Part shown: piece after piece, positions 1 through 6,145 of the stretch
Layout: the number at the start of each line of letters is the position of its first letter
Numbering within the stretch: the first letter of the stretch is position 1
Assembly (NCBI GenBank): GCA_003477045.1
Contig: DMTS01000174.1
Span: 1 to 7,243 of the forward strand
From: Candidatus Delongbacteria bacterium
GTDB lineage: Bacteria; UBA4055
Length of the DNA stretch: 7,243 nucleotides
Reading direction: 5' to 3'
Notes under the pieces: model-generated
The model's database searches: none
What the model was told of the DNA's origin: nothing
Seen by the model: the letters and a program-made list of their open reading frames with translations, nothing else
Position numbers and translations under genes: made by a program

Positions 1-1439
1 GATACGCTCAAAATGCCGTTGGCGTCAATATCGAAAGTAACCTCGACCTGCGGAATTCCTCTCGGTGCAGGAGCTATGCCGTCCAGCTGGAATCTTCCTA
101 TCGTCTTGTTGTCTGGAGCCATCGGCCTTTCGCCCTGAAGAACATGGATATCAACCGCAGGCTGATTATCCGCAGCGGTAGAGAAAACTTCGGTCTTCTT
201 GGTCGGAATTGTAGTATTCGATTCAATTAATCTTGTCATGACCCCGCCCAAGGTTTCGATACCGAGTGAAAGCGGCGTCACATCAAGCAGAAGCACTTCG
301 TTCACATCACCCGATAGTATTCCTGCCTGAATTGCAGCTCCGAGCGCAACAACTTCATCAGGATTAACACTTTTATTCGGTTCTTTACCGAAGAAATCTC
401 TGACAGCGTCAACTACGGCAGGGATCCTTGTTGAACCGCCGACGAGGATAACTTCTTTCAGGTCTTTCATGTCAATTCCGGCATCTCTGACAGCAAGTTT
501 ACACGGTTCAATCGAGGATCTTACAAGATCAATCGTAAGCTCGTTGAATTTCGCTCTCGTCAGTGTAAAATCCATATGTTTCGGGCCGTCCTGAGTTGCT
601 GTTATAAAAGGTAGATTTATTTGTGTTTGCGTAAGAGAAGAAAGATCTATCTTTGCTTTTTCTGAAGCTTCTTTTAATCTTTGAAGCGCCATCGGGTCTT
701 TTTTAAGATCAACGCCTTCGGTTTTTTTGAATTCGCCGGCAAGATAATCTATAACTCTCTGGTCGAAGTCGTCTCCGCCCAAGTGTGTATTGCCGTTGGT
801 TGATTTAACTTCAAAAACCCCGTCGCCGATCTCAAGGATAGAGATGTCGAATGTACCGCCGCCGAGGTCATAAACCGCGATAAGTCCGTCAACTTTTTTA
901 TCGAGACCGTAAGCAAGCGCAGCTGCCGTAGGCTCGTTGACGATCCTTTTTACATCAAGACCCGCAATAGTTCCCGCATCTTTTGTAGCCTGTCTCTGCG
1001 CATCATTAAAATAAGCCGGTACTGTGATTACAGCTTCAGTAACTTTTGTGCCGAGATAGTCTTCGGCAGCCTGTTTTAATTTCTGCAGAATTACGGCTGA
1101 AATTTCCGGAGGGGTAAAATCTTTATCATCTATCTTAACCTGAACTACGCCGTTAGCATTTTTTGTAACTTCAAAAGGAACTTCCTTAATTTCCTGACCT
1201 ACTTCAGTGTATTTTCTGCCCATAAACCTTTTTATTGACGAAACAGTTCTGTGAGAGTTTGTGATCGCCTGTCTTTTAGCAGGTCCGCCCACAAGTCTTT
1301 CTCCGTTCTTTGAGAATGCCACCACTGAAGGAGTCGTTCTTCCGCCCTCTGCATTTGTTATAACGACCGGTTCGTTACCTTCCATCACAGCTACGCAGCT
1401 GTTAGTGGTTCCGAGGTCAATTCCTATTATTTTTCCCAT
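1..1439 (-). CDS. dnaK: Chaperone DnaK (Hsp70), N-terminal 479 residues, cut by window edge
   Basis: DnaK is the ATP-driven Hsp70 chaperone of the cytoplasm. It binds exposed hydrophobic peptide segments and cycles with DnaJ and GrpE. The reading frame is open to the left edge. It starts with the phosphate-binding motif IGIDLGTTNS (residues 5-14). DLGGGTFDIS holds the conserved threonine at residue 196 (E. coli Thr199). The interdomain linker VLLLDV is at residues 382-387. The substrate-binding beta domain follows, up to DIDANGILSV at the edge. The remaining roughly 130-160 residues (rest of the beta domain and the helical lid) lie outside. The segment around residues 75-98 is present, as in Gram-negative DnaK and unlike the shorter Gram-positive proteins. 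The start is fixed by the MGKIIGIDLG N-terminus and by AGGAG (plus-strand 1447-1451) seven bases upstream. The gene is divergent from lgt. No CIRCE element (the HrcA operator) and no clear sigma-32 promoter is visible upstream. Identification is near certain. Confidence 0.98.
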   Translation of the reverse strand, partial: MGKIIGIDLGTTNSCVAVMEGNEPVVITNAEGGRTTPSVVAFSKNGERLVGGPAKRQAITNSHRTVSSIKRFMGRKYTEVGQEIKEVPFEVTKNANGVVQVKIDDKDFTPPEISAVILQKLKQAAEDYLGTKVTEAVITVPAYFNDAQRQATKDAGTIAGLDVKRIVNEPTAAALAYGLDKKVDGLIAVYDLGGGTFDISILEIGDGVFEVKSTNGNTHLGGDDFDQRVIDYLAGEFKKTEGVDLKKDPMALQRLKEASEKAKIDLSSLTQTQINLPFITATQDGPKHMDFTLTRAKFNELTIDLVRSSIEPCKLAVRDAGIDMKDLKEVILVGGSTRIPAVVDAVRDFFGKEPNKSVNPDEVVALGAAIQAGILSGDVNEVLLLDVTPLSLGIETLGGVMTRLIESNTTIPTKKTEVFSTAADNQPAVDIHVLQGERPMAPDNKTIGRFQLDGIAPAPRGIPQVEVTFDIDANGILSV

Positions 1440-1493
1440 TTTGATGCTCCTATTTTTAAATTATTTATTTCGCATTCTTTTCATGCAATCATT

Positions 1494-1499
1494 ATTATA
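1494..1499 (-). promoter_or_regulatory. Candidate -10 box for dnaK
   Basis: Read on the minus strand, this is a perfect TATAAT, 54 bases upstream of the dnaK start codon. At the usual 17-base spacing the -35 position is only AATTTT, so the match is one-sided. The surrounding sequence is very AT-rich, so a chance TATAAT is quite possible. A second TATACT-like box lies further upstream near 1526-1531. Confidence 0.3.
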
Positions 1500-1613
1500 T
1501 ACAAATTGCGCGCCAAAAAATTTAAAGTATAAAACAATATGCCGCAACAAACGAAATAGACGATATATAAAAATAATTAACTCTCTAGTGTATAAGTTTA
1601 TAAAATATTGATC

Positions 1614-1633
1614 TGTCAGTAATTTGTCAGTAA
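1614..1633. repeat. Tandem direct repeat TGTCAGTAA x2 in the dnaK-lgt spacer
   Basis: TGTCAGTAA occurs at 1614-1622 and again, identical, at 1625-1633. The copies are separated by TT, giving an 11-base period, about one DNA helical turn. The pair lies in the divergent spacer, 75 bases before lgt and about 175 bases before dnaK. The second copy contains TTGTCA (1624-1629), a 5/6 match to a -35 box, followed 16 bases later by TTTATT (1646-1651), a weak -10 for lgt. The pair could be an activator or repressor site, or chance in AT-rich DNA. Confidence 0.4.
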
Positions 1634-1678
1634 ATCATAAATCCTTTTATTAGTTTGCAGAACAGCATATAAATTCTT

Positions 1679-1696
1679 AAATTTGATAAAATTTGA
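1679..1696. repeat. Short direct repeat AAATTTGA x2 just upstream of lgt
   Basis: AAATTTGA occurs at 1679-1686 and 1689-1696, a 10-base period, ending 12 bases before the lgt start codon. It sits where the lgt 5' untranslated region or core promoter would lie. The copies are short and AT-rich, so this could easily be chance. Confidence 0.25.
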
Positions 1697-1708
1697 ACGG
1701 CAGGTTAG

Positions 1709-2557
1709 ATGGATTCGTTCGTTAAATGGTGGCAGACTCTGCCCTATGCAATAGACCCGACAATAATTCATGTCGGAAGTTTTCAAGTCAAATACTACGG
1801 ACTGATGTACATCGTGGCTTTTTCACTTACTTTCTATCTTCTTAACAGGCGGTTAAAAAATAAAGAGTTCGAACTGAGCAGGGAAGTGCTTGAGAATTAT
1901 TTCTTTCAGGTAATATTGTTCATACTTATCGGCGGAAGGCTCGGTTATGTTTTATTTTATAATCTTAAATATTTCATAAGCAACCCTCTCGAGATATTTC
2001 TGCCTTTCAGATACGATAACGGTTTTGAATTTACGGGTATTGCAGGAATGTCATACCACGGCGCGGTGATCTCGGCTTTTGCCGGGACATACTGGTTTAC
2101 AAAAAAGAACAAATTGGAATTTTTGAAATTTATCGATTTTATAGCTATCGCCGCACCATTAGGATACACTTTCGGCAGAATCGGCAATTTCATCAACGGA
2201 GAGCTTTACGGAAGAGTGACGGATTCTTCCATAGGAATGTATTTCCCTTTGGCAGGAGATGAAATGCTCAGGCACCCTTCTCAGCTTTACGAAGCGCTTT
2301 TTGAAGGGATTTTTATTTTTATTATTCTTTGGAGCCTGAGGAACAGAAAATTCAGGAGCGGCTTTTTTGTTTCTGCCTATCTTGTCCTGTACGGCACGGT
2401 CAGATTCATTATTGAATATTTCAGAGAGCCTGATGATCATTTAGGCTTTGTATTACTGAATTTCTCGATGGGTCAGGTACTCTGCTTTATTATGATCATT
2501 TCGGGAATTGTAGTTTACATTATAGGTTATCATTCCAATAAAAAAGGCGTTACTTAG
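1709..2557 (+). CDS. lgt: Phosphatidylglycerol--prolipoprotein diacylglyceryl transferase
   Basis: Lgt is an inner-membrane enzyme. It moves the diacylglyceryl group of phosphatidylglycerol onto the lipobox cysteine of prolipoproteins, the first step of lipoprotein maturation. The 282-residue length is normal for the family. Family landmarks are in order: YGLMY (30-34), GGRLGYVLFYN (75-85), SYHGA with His117 (E. coli His103), the signature GRIGNFINGE (156-165; Arg157, Asn160 and Glu165 match E. coli Arg143, Asn146 and Glu151), RHPSQLYEA (188-196) and EYFREPD with Arg239. About seven hydrophobic membrane segments are visible. The ribosome site is weak: only AGG (1702-1704), four bases before ATG. 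An upstream start is unlikely because the N-terminus has the usual length before FQVKYYGLMY. The last six residues (NKKGVT) are encoded by the hairpin that terminates the converging glutamine synthetase gene. It is transcribed away from dnaK and has no co-directional neighbour in view. Confidence 0.97.
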   Translation: MDSFVKWWQTLPYAIDPTIIHVGSFQVKYYGLMYIVAFSLTFYLLNRRLKNKEFELSREVLENYFFQVILFILIGGRLGYVLFYNLKYFISNPLEIFLPFRYDNGFEFTGIAGMSYHGAVISAFAGTYWFTKKNKLEFLKFIDFIAIAAPLGYTFGRIGNFINGELYGRVTDSSIGMYFPLAGDEMLRHPSQLYEALFEGIFIFIILWSLRNRKFRSGFFVSAYLVLYGTVRFIIEYFREPDDHLGFVLLNFSMGQVLCFIMIISGIVVYIIGYHSNKKGVT

Positions 2558-2566
2558 AACGCCTTT
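2540..2566 (-). terminator. Intrinsic terminator of the glutamine synthetase cluster, inside the 3' end of lgt
   Basis: AAAGGCGTT (2543-2551) pairs perfectly with AACGCCTTT (2558-2566) around a 6-base loop that includes the lgt stop codon (TAG, 2555-2557). On the minus strand the stem is followed by TTTTTT (2545-2540), a classic intrinsic terminator starting about 20 bases past the glutamine synthetase stop. On the plus strand the stem is followed by only TTTC, with a T5 run about 10 bases further on. It should therefore terminate lgt less well. Confidence 0.85.
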
Positions 2567-2585
2567 CAAGATTATCTTTTTATCT

Positions 2586-4076
2586 CTATCCGCAATGGAT
2601 ATAATCATTTATAAGTTTTTTAAGTATTTTATAGTTACCCTGTATTTTCTTATTCAGATCCTTATCCTCGTATGATTTCAGGTCTTTAATTATCCTGGAG
2701 ATCATACCTTTCGGGAAAATTTCGTATTTTTCATATACCGACCGGGCTTTTTCAAGCTCATCCGCAGAGTCCCAGCATGATGCAGGCAGCTCATTGAGAT
2801 CTTTGACAGCGCTTGCTTCCTTGCCGGAAATATGCAGTTTATCCGCAAATTTAACGGAGTTCTTCATTTCAAACCCGTGAAGCGCAGCCACAGCGAGTCC
2901 CGCTATAAGCTGATGAACATTCGCGCTTCCGTCCGCATTTCTTATTTCCATCGTCTGATTATTTACTATATTCCTGTTCCTGTCTTTGGGTTCGTTCGGA
3001 TTCGCTTCGTAAATAAGATTATCCGCACCCAGCCAGCCTAAGGGGATCCTTACAAGAACCGAACGGTTCCTTTCGCCCCAGCATATCCTTGTGGGTGCTT
3101 CCTGATGCGGAACCAGCCTTAAATAAGACGTCGGAACCGTGTTGCCGAAAGCTGTAAGCGAAGGAGCCATGTCAAGAAGACCGGATATCAGTTTTTTTGC
3201 CGTGTCCGTAAGGCCTTTTTTATCCGCGATCGCATTTTTGCCGTCCTTCATCAGTCTCATGTGAATGTGAAGTCCGCTTCCCGCCTGGCCTATCATGATC
3301 TTGGGAGCGAAAGTCACCTCGAGATTATATTTATAAGCTATCTCTCTGATCGCCCATTTTGCAAGCACAAGCTCGTCAGCGGCATCTTCTATGTTGATCG
3401 GTCTGAATTCTATTTCATGCTGAACCATTTCAGTGGCTTCATTAATAATGTTCCCCACTTCGGCGTGGCCGTATTTTATGTGGCATCCCATTTCAGAGAT
3501 CACTTTCATAGCTTCCTGCCTGATCGCGCCCCATTTGGAGAACGGGTGGGATTCATGATAGCCTTTCTGCTCAATTATCGGGTAAATAGTGTCAACTTCG
3601 GAGAACAGATAATACTCAAGTTCCCCCATAGCTTCCATCGTAAAACCGGTCTTCGCTTTTAGAACATCATGCGCCTTTTTTACTATATGGCTCGGAGATC
3701 CTTCAAGCGGTTTCCCTTCTGAAGTGAAGAAAGCGCATAGAATATCCAAAGTCGGAGTTTCTTCAAAAGGATTAACGAACGCCGTTTTATATCTCGGAAA
3801 GACATACAGGTCGCTGGAAGTGGCTTCGATAAAGGTAAAAAGACTTGAGCCGTCCACTCTTTCCCCGTAAGTTAAGATATCGTCTAAGTGTTTCATGCTG
3901 TTAATTACGAAATTAAGCGTTTTCAGCCTTCCATCCCCGCCGACATACCTGAAATTCAGCATTTTTATGCCGTTGCCTTTTACGAACTTAATTATGTCCG
4001 CTTTTGTAAAGTCTTCAGCAGGTTTTTTCAGATACGCAACCAGCTTATTCGGGCACAGCTCAAGATTCTGATCCAT
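2586..4076 (-). CDS. glnA: Glutamine synthetase, long Bacteroidota-like type, lacking the adenylylation tyrosine
   Basis: Glutamine synthetase joins ammonia to glutamate using ATP, and is the main cytoplasmic entry point for ammonia. It has 496 residues, against about 470 for classical GlnA. The beta-grasp N-domain includes VDGSSLF (Asp75). The metal and substrate residues are present: Glu152 and Glu154 in GELEYYLF, Glu206 in GHAEVG, Glu221 in QHEIEF, His270 and His272 in GSGLHIHM, flap Glu326 in VPHQEAP, Arg338 and Arg343 in RNRSVLVRIP, Glu377 and Arg379 in MEIRNADGSAN. About seven residues are inserted between Glu206 and Glu221 compared with Salmonella GlnA. Where regulated GlnA proteins carry KNLYDLP, this one reads KDLNELP (425-431), so Asn428 replaces the tyrosine that is adenylylated. 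GAGG (plus-strand 4084-4087) lies seven bases before ATG. It is the last gene of the deaminase-barrel cluster (26-base gap) and ends at a terminator. The family is certain. The symbol glnA is the general one, and this subtype may not be the only glutamine synthetase in the genome. Confidence 0.93.
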   Translation of the reverse strand: MDQNLELCPNKLVAYLKKPAEDFTKADIIKFVKGNGIKMLNFRYVGGDGRLKTLNFVINSMKHLDDILTYGERVDGSSLFTFIEATSSDLYVFPRYKTAFVNPFEETPTLDILCAFFTSEGKPLEGSPSHIVKKAHDVLKAKTGFTMEAMGELEYYLFSEVDTIYPIIEQKGYHESHPFSKWGAIRQEAMKVISEMGCHIKYGHAEVGNIINEATEMVQHEIEFRPINIEDAADELVLAKWAIREIAYKYNLEVTFAPKIMIGQAGSGLHIHMRLMKDGKNAIADKKGLTDTAKKLISGLLDMAPSLTAFGNTVPTSYLRLVPHQEAPTRICWGERNRSVLVRIPLGWLGADNLIYEANPNEPKDRNRNIVNNQTMEIRNADGSANVHQLIAGLAVAALHGFEMKNSVKFADKLHISGKEASAVKDLNELPASCWDSADELEKARSVYEKYEIFPKGMISRIIKDLKSYEDKDLNKKIQGNYKILKKLINDYIHCG

Positions 4077-4102
4077 AAATTATCCTCATTTATTATTTTA
4101 AA

Positions 4103-4600
4103 TTATCTTCTTTCTCTTTCAGGTTCGGTATTTGACGAAGAAGAAGTTCCCGATCCGAAAATATATCTGAACCCGATACCGCCCATAATATCAAAATCCG
4201 TGTCAGGGGTAAGGTTCAGTCCCGGCGCGATTTCGATGAATGCCGAAAAAGGTGCGGATCCGAATTTATAATACAGCCCCAAAGGTACTTTGACCCCGAT
4301 CACAAGATCATTGTCGGTAATTTTTACACGCCCGCCCGGTCCGAAATAGAAAGGAAGTCTGTAGCCTTCGATCCTTATGTCGGATTTTTTATGGAACAGG
4401 TAAGCTCCGTGAAGATCAAAATTGTCATCGTTGTCATATCTGTTGTCCTTTACGCTCCATCCGACCTGAAGGTCTATCGCATTTGAAGTTCCCATAAAGC
4501 TTCTGAAGCTGATCCCGGTAGGTTCACCCAAGATCACTCCCAGCTCGAATCCGAATGTCATCACCGAGGCGATTAAAAGAATTAGAATAATCCGTTTCAT
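4103..4600 (-). CDS. Small outer-membrane beta-barrel protein, function unknown
   Basis: This is a 165-residue exported protein. The N-terminus MKRIILILLIASVMTFG is a signal peptide, probably cut near residue 17. The rest alternates hydrophobic and polar residues in about eight short strands (roughly 18-24, 28-35, 41-49, 61-69, 74-86, 98-112, 118-128, 135-148). It is rich in glycine and aromatic residues, as in small outer-membrane barrels. The motifs ELGVILGEPTGIS, LPFYFGPGGRV, GVKVPLG and PDTDFDIMGGIG resemble the DUF3996/BAPKO_0422-type barrel family, as I recall it. Oddly, the final strand GFRYIF ends at residue 148, and a hydrophilic tail rich in Ser, Glu and Arg (149-165) follows instead of the usual terminal aromatic residue. 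ATG overlaps the deaminase stop (ATGA), and GGAGG (plus-strand 4608-4612) lies seven bases upstream, within the deaminase 3' end, so translational coupling is likely. Its role is unknown. Confidence 0.8.
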   Translation of the reverse strand: MKRIILILLIASVMTFGFELGVILGEPTGISFRSFMGTSNAIDLQVGWSVKDNRYDNDDNFDLHGAYLFHKKSDIRIEGYRLPFYFGPGGRVKITDNDLVIGVKVPLGLYYKFGSAPFSAFIEIAPGLNLTPDTDFDIMGGIGFRYIFGSGTSSSSNTEPERERR

Positions 4601-5919
4601 TTTTTTTCCTCCATAATTCTTTTGAATTTTTTAATTTCAACACAAAGAGCATTTGCTTTATTTTTCAGAACATTTTCGTCTATTCCCGCAAGAATTCTGT
4701 TTTTCATGACTATTTTGCCGTCAATTATTACAGTATCAACATCAGAACCTTTTGCGGAATATACAATGTGAGAATAAGGATCGTACATAGGCGTCATGTG
4801 AACGGAACCTGAGTCAACTATAATAATGTCGGCCTTTTTGCCGTTTTCGATCGAGCCGGTGATCTTATCAAGTCCAAGCGCAACTGCGCCGTTAATTGTG
4901 GCGATTCTGACAACTTCCTTCGCGCTTAAAACGGTCGGGTCTTTCTGAATTCCCTTCTGAAGAATGCATGCGGTCTTCATTTCTTCAAACATATCAAGAG
5001 AGTTGTTGCTTGCCGGGCCGTCCGTTCCCAATGCGACAGTAAGTCCCGCACCTATCATGTCAACGACCCTCGCGATACCGCTGGCAAGCTTGAGATTGCT
5101 CTGCGGACAGTGAACTATCTTTACTTTTCGTTTTGCGAGTATTTCAATATCGCTGTCGGTAAGTATTACACAGTGTACAGCAACGGTATTTGAATCAAGG
5201 AATTTTATCCGGTCAAGAAACTCAACAGGGGTCATTCCGTACTTTCTCTGAATATGTTCCACTTCGCTTTCAGTTTCAGAAATATGCGTATGAACCAGAA
5301 CCCCGGTATTCTTAGATACTTTTTTGACATTTATCAGCAGATCTTCCGAACATGAATACGGAGAATGCGGAACGATGGATGTTGTGATCAGATCATGTTT
5401 TTTACCGTTTTCGGCAGTGGTTTTCCAGTGGTGTTCGGATATTTTATAAACGGGGTCGGGGACATCAATGACCGCCTCACCAAGAACGGCTCTGATCCCT
5501 ATTTTTTCTGCTACCCCTGCAGTTATATCGGAATAAAAATACATATCGTTGAATGTAGTAGTTCCGGATTTTATCATTTCCGCGATCGAAAGTTCAGAAG
5601 CCAGAGCGATGTTTTTTTCCGTAACGAACTCCTTTTCAACAGGCCAGATATGATCGTTAAGCCAGTCAAACAGAGCAATATCATCAGCCATCCCGCGGTA
5701 TATTGACATAGGGGAATGGGTATGGGCGTTTATCAGACCGGGCATAACAATTTTTCCGCCGGCGTCGATGATGGTTTCTGCCGAACTGTCTGCCGGTAAT
5801 TTATTTCCGAAAGCCGTTATGTTTCCGCTTTTAATACCGACAAAGCCGTTTTCAAAAACTTCCATCTGACTATTCACTGTCACTAACAATGCGTTTTTTA
5901 TCAGTGTGTCGAACCCCAT
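4597..5919 (-). CDS. mtaD: 5-methylthioadenosine/S-adenosylhomocysteine deaminase (MtaD-type amidohydrolase)
   Basis: This metal-dependent amidohydrolase is predicted to deaminate S-adenosylhomocysteine or methylthioadenosine to the inosyl product plus ammonia, in cytoplasmic salvage of SAM by-products. It has 440 residues from the chosen start. The N-terminal beta segment leads to PGLINAHTH (metal ligands His66, His68). Glu95 sits at the spacing of the substrate-binding glutamate of Thermotoga MtaD. VHTHISET holds His212 and Glu215, VHC holds His249, HCPQSNLKLASG starts at His270, and GTDGPASNNSLDM holds Asp300. A C-terminal amidohydrolase segment includes IENGKKADIIIVD. All expected metal and catalytic residues are present. 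The start is the ATG at 5917-5919, with GGAG seven bases upstream. The frame stays open to a TTG at 5938-5940, but that codon has no ribosome site. It is the first gene of the cluster; its stop overlaps the barrel gene start. Related deaminases (aminodeoxyfutalosine, 8-oxoguanine and triazine enzymes) share the fold, so the substrate is less sure than the family. Confidence 0.88.
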   Translation of the reverse strand: MGFDTLIKNALLVTVNSQMEVFENGFVGIKSGNITAFGNKLPADSSAETIIDAGGKIVMPGLINAHTHSPMSIYRGMADDIALFDWLNDHIWPVEKEFVTEKNIALASELSIAEMIKSGTTTFNDMYFYSDITAGVAEKIGIRAVLGEAVIDVPDPVYKISEHHWKTTAENGKKHDLITTSIVPHSPYSCSEDLLINVKKVSKNTGVLVHTHISETESEVEHIQRKYGMTPVEFLDRIKFLDSNTVAVHCVILTDSDIEILAKRKVKIVHCPQSNLKLASGIARVVDMIGAGLTVALGTDGPASNNSLDMFEEMKTACILQKGIQKDPTVLSAKEVVRIATINGAVALGLDKITGSIENGKKADIIIVDSGSVHMTPMYDPYSHIVYSAKGSDVDTVIIDGKIVMKNRILAGIDENVLKNKANALCVEIKKFKRIMEEKK

Positions 5920-5926
5920 CGAACAT

Positions 5927-5930
5927 CTCC
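5927..5930 (-). promoter_or_regulatory. Ribosome binding site that fixes the deaminase start
   Basis: Read on the minus strand this is GGAG, seven bases before the ATG at 5919-5917. It lies downstream of the in-frame TTG at 5940-5938, so translation from TTG would have to start before it. This supports the shorter protein beginning MGFDTLIKNALLV. Confidence 0.75.
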
Positions 5931-5953
5931 ATAATAACAAGCAGCCACTTAAA

Positions 5954-5983
5954 TAATAAGGAATTATAAATTAATAAGCAATT
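5954..5983. repeat. Imperfect direct repeat TAATAAG[G/C]AATT x2 in the deaminase-protease spacer
   Basis: TAATAAGGAATT (5954-5965) and TAATAAGCAATT (5972-5983) match at 11 of 12 bases with an 18-base period. The first copy overlaps the TATAAT (minus strand, 5968-5963) that is the best -10 candidate for the deaminase cluster. This placement would suit an operator. The DNA is AT-rich, so chance remains a real alternative. Confidence 0.4.
5963..5968 (-). promoter_or_regulatory. Candidate -10 box for the mtaD-barrel-glnA cluster
   Basis: A perfect TATAAT on the minus strand, 43 bases upstream of the deaminase ATG. The 17-base-spaced -35 position reads AATATT, a poor match, so the promoter is weak, activator-dependent or not real. 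It lies between, and partly overlaps, the copies of a 12-base direct repeat. Confidence 0.35.
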
Positions 5984-6009
5984 TAAATATTTTAACAGAA
6001 TTTTTTTTC

Positions 6010-6037
6010 TTGACAATGTGTTAATTATTTTGTTAAT
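6010..6037 (+). promoter_or_regulatory. Candidate promoter for the C10 protease
   Basis: A perfect TTGACA (-35, 6010-6015) is preceded by an eight-base T run. Sixteen bases later is GTTAAT (6032-6037), a 4/6 -10 match. It would give a 5' untranslated region of about 105 bases. TGTTAA occurs at 6019-6024 and again at 6031-6036, with an inverted TTAACA at 5992-5997; the second copy overlaps the -10. A separate TATACT at 6071-6076, just before a run of seven G, is another possible -10 without a good -35. Confidence 0.4.
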
Positions 6038-6138
6038 TTTTACTTGCCAAACTCACTGCACAGTCAAAACTATACTGGGGGGGAAGTCTTAAAGAGTAAA
6101 CAAAACAAGTCCGAAAGAAAGGTAAATTTAAAATAAAC

Positions 6139-6145
6139 GAGGAGG
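6139..6145 (+). promoter_or_regulatory. Strong Shine-Dalgarno site of the C10 protease
   Basis: GAGGAGG is a near-full match to the anti-Shine-Dalgarno sequence, four bases before ATG (6150-6152). This is closer than the seven bases used by the other well-placed sites in the window. It supports this start and suggests high translation. Such a site is unusual for Bacteroidota proper. Confidence 0.8.

Noticed and set aside
1591..1602. AT-only palindrome TATAA-GT-TTATA in the dnaK-lgt spacer
   Set aside because: Short and composed almost only of A and T in an AT-rich spacer, so expected by chance; no T run to suggest a terminator.
1261..1611. Plus-strand open frame of 116 codons running from dnaK into the spacer
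   Set aside because: It is antisense to the conserved DnaK N-terminus, starts with GTG without a ribosome site, and its tail is low-complexity translation of AT-rich spacer.
1957..2440. Two minus-strand open frames inside lgt
   Set aside because: They are antisense to the conserved Lgt signature region and have no start signals.
3261..3662. Plus-strand open frame of 133 codons inside glutamine synthetase
   Set aside because: It lies opposite conserved catalytic motifs of glutamine synthetase and is a shadow of the real gene.
3888..4271. Plus-strand open frame of 127 codons across the glutamine synthetase start
   Set aside because: It is fully antisense to glutamine synthetase and barrel coding sequence, both of which have strong family evidence and ribosome sites; no family resemblance seen.
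5365..5706. Plus-strand open frame of 113 codons inside the deaminase
   Set aside because: Antisense to conserved amidohydrolase sequence, with no recognisable protein features.
6055..6064. Small inverted repeat ACTG-CA-CAGT upstream of the protease
   Set aside because: Only four base pairs per arm and not extendable; too short to claim as an operator.
6077..6083. Run of seven G upstream of the protease, considered as a phase-variation tract or G-quadruplex
   Set aside because: A single seven-base run cannot form a quadruplex by itself and lies outside core promoter spacing; noted only as a possible start-region oddity.
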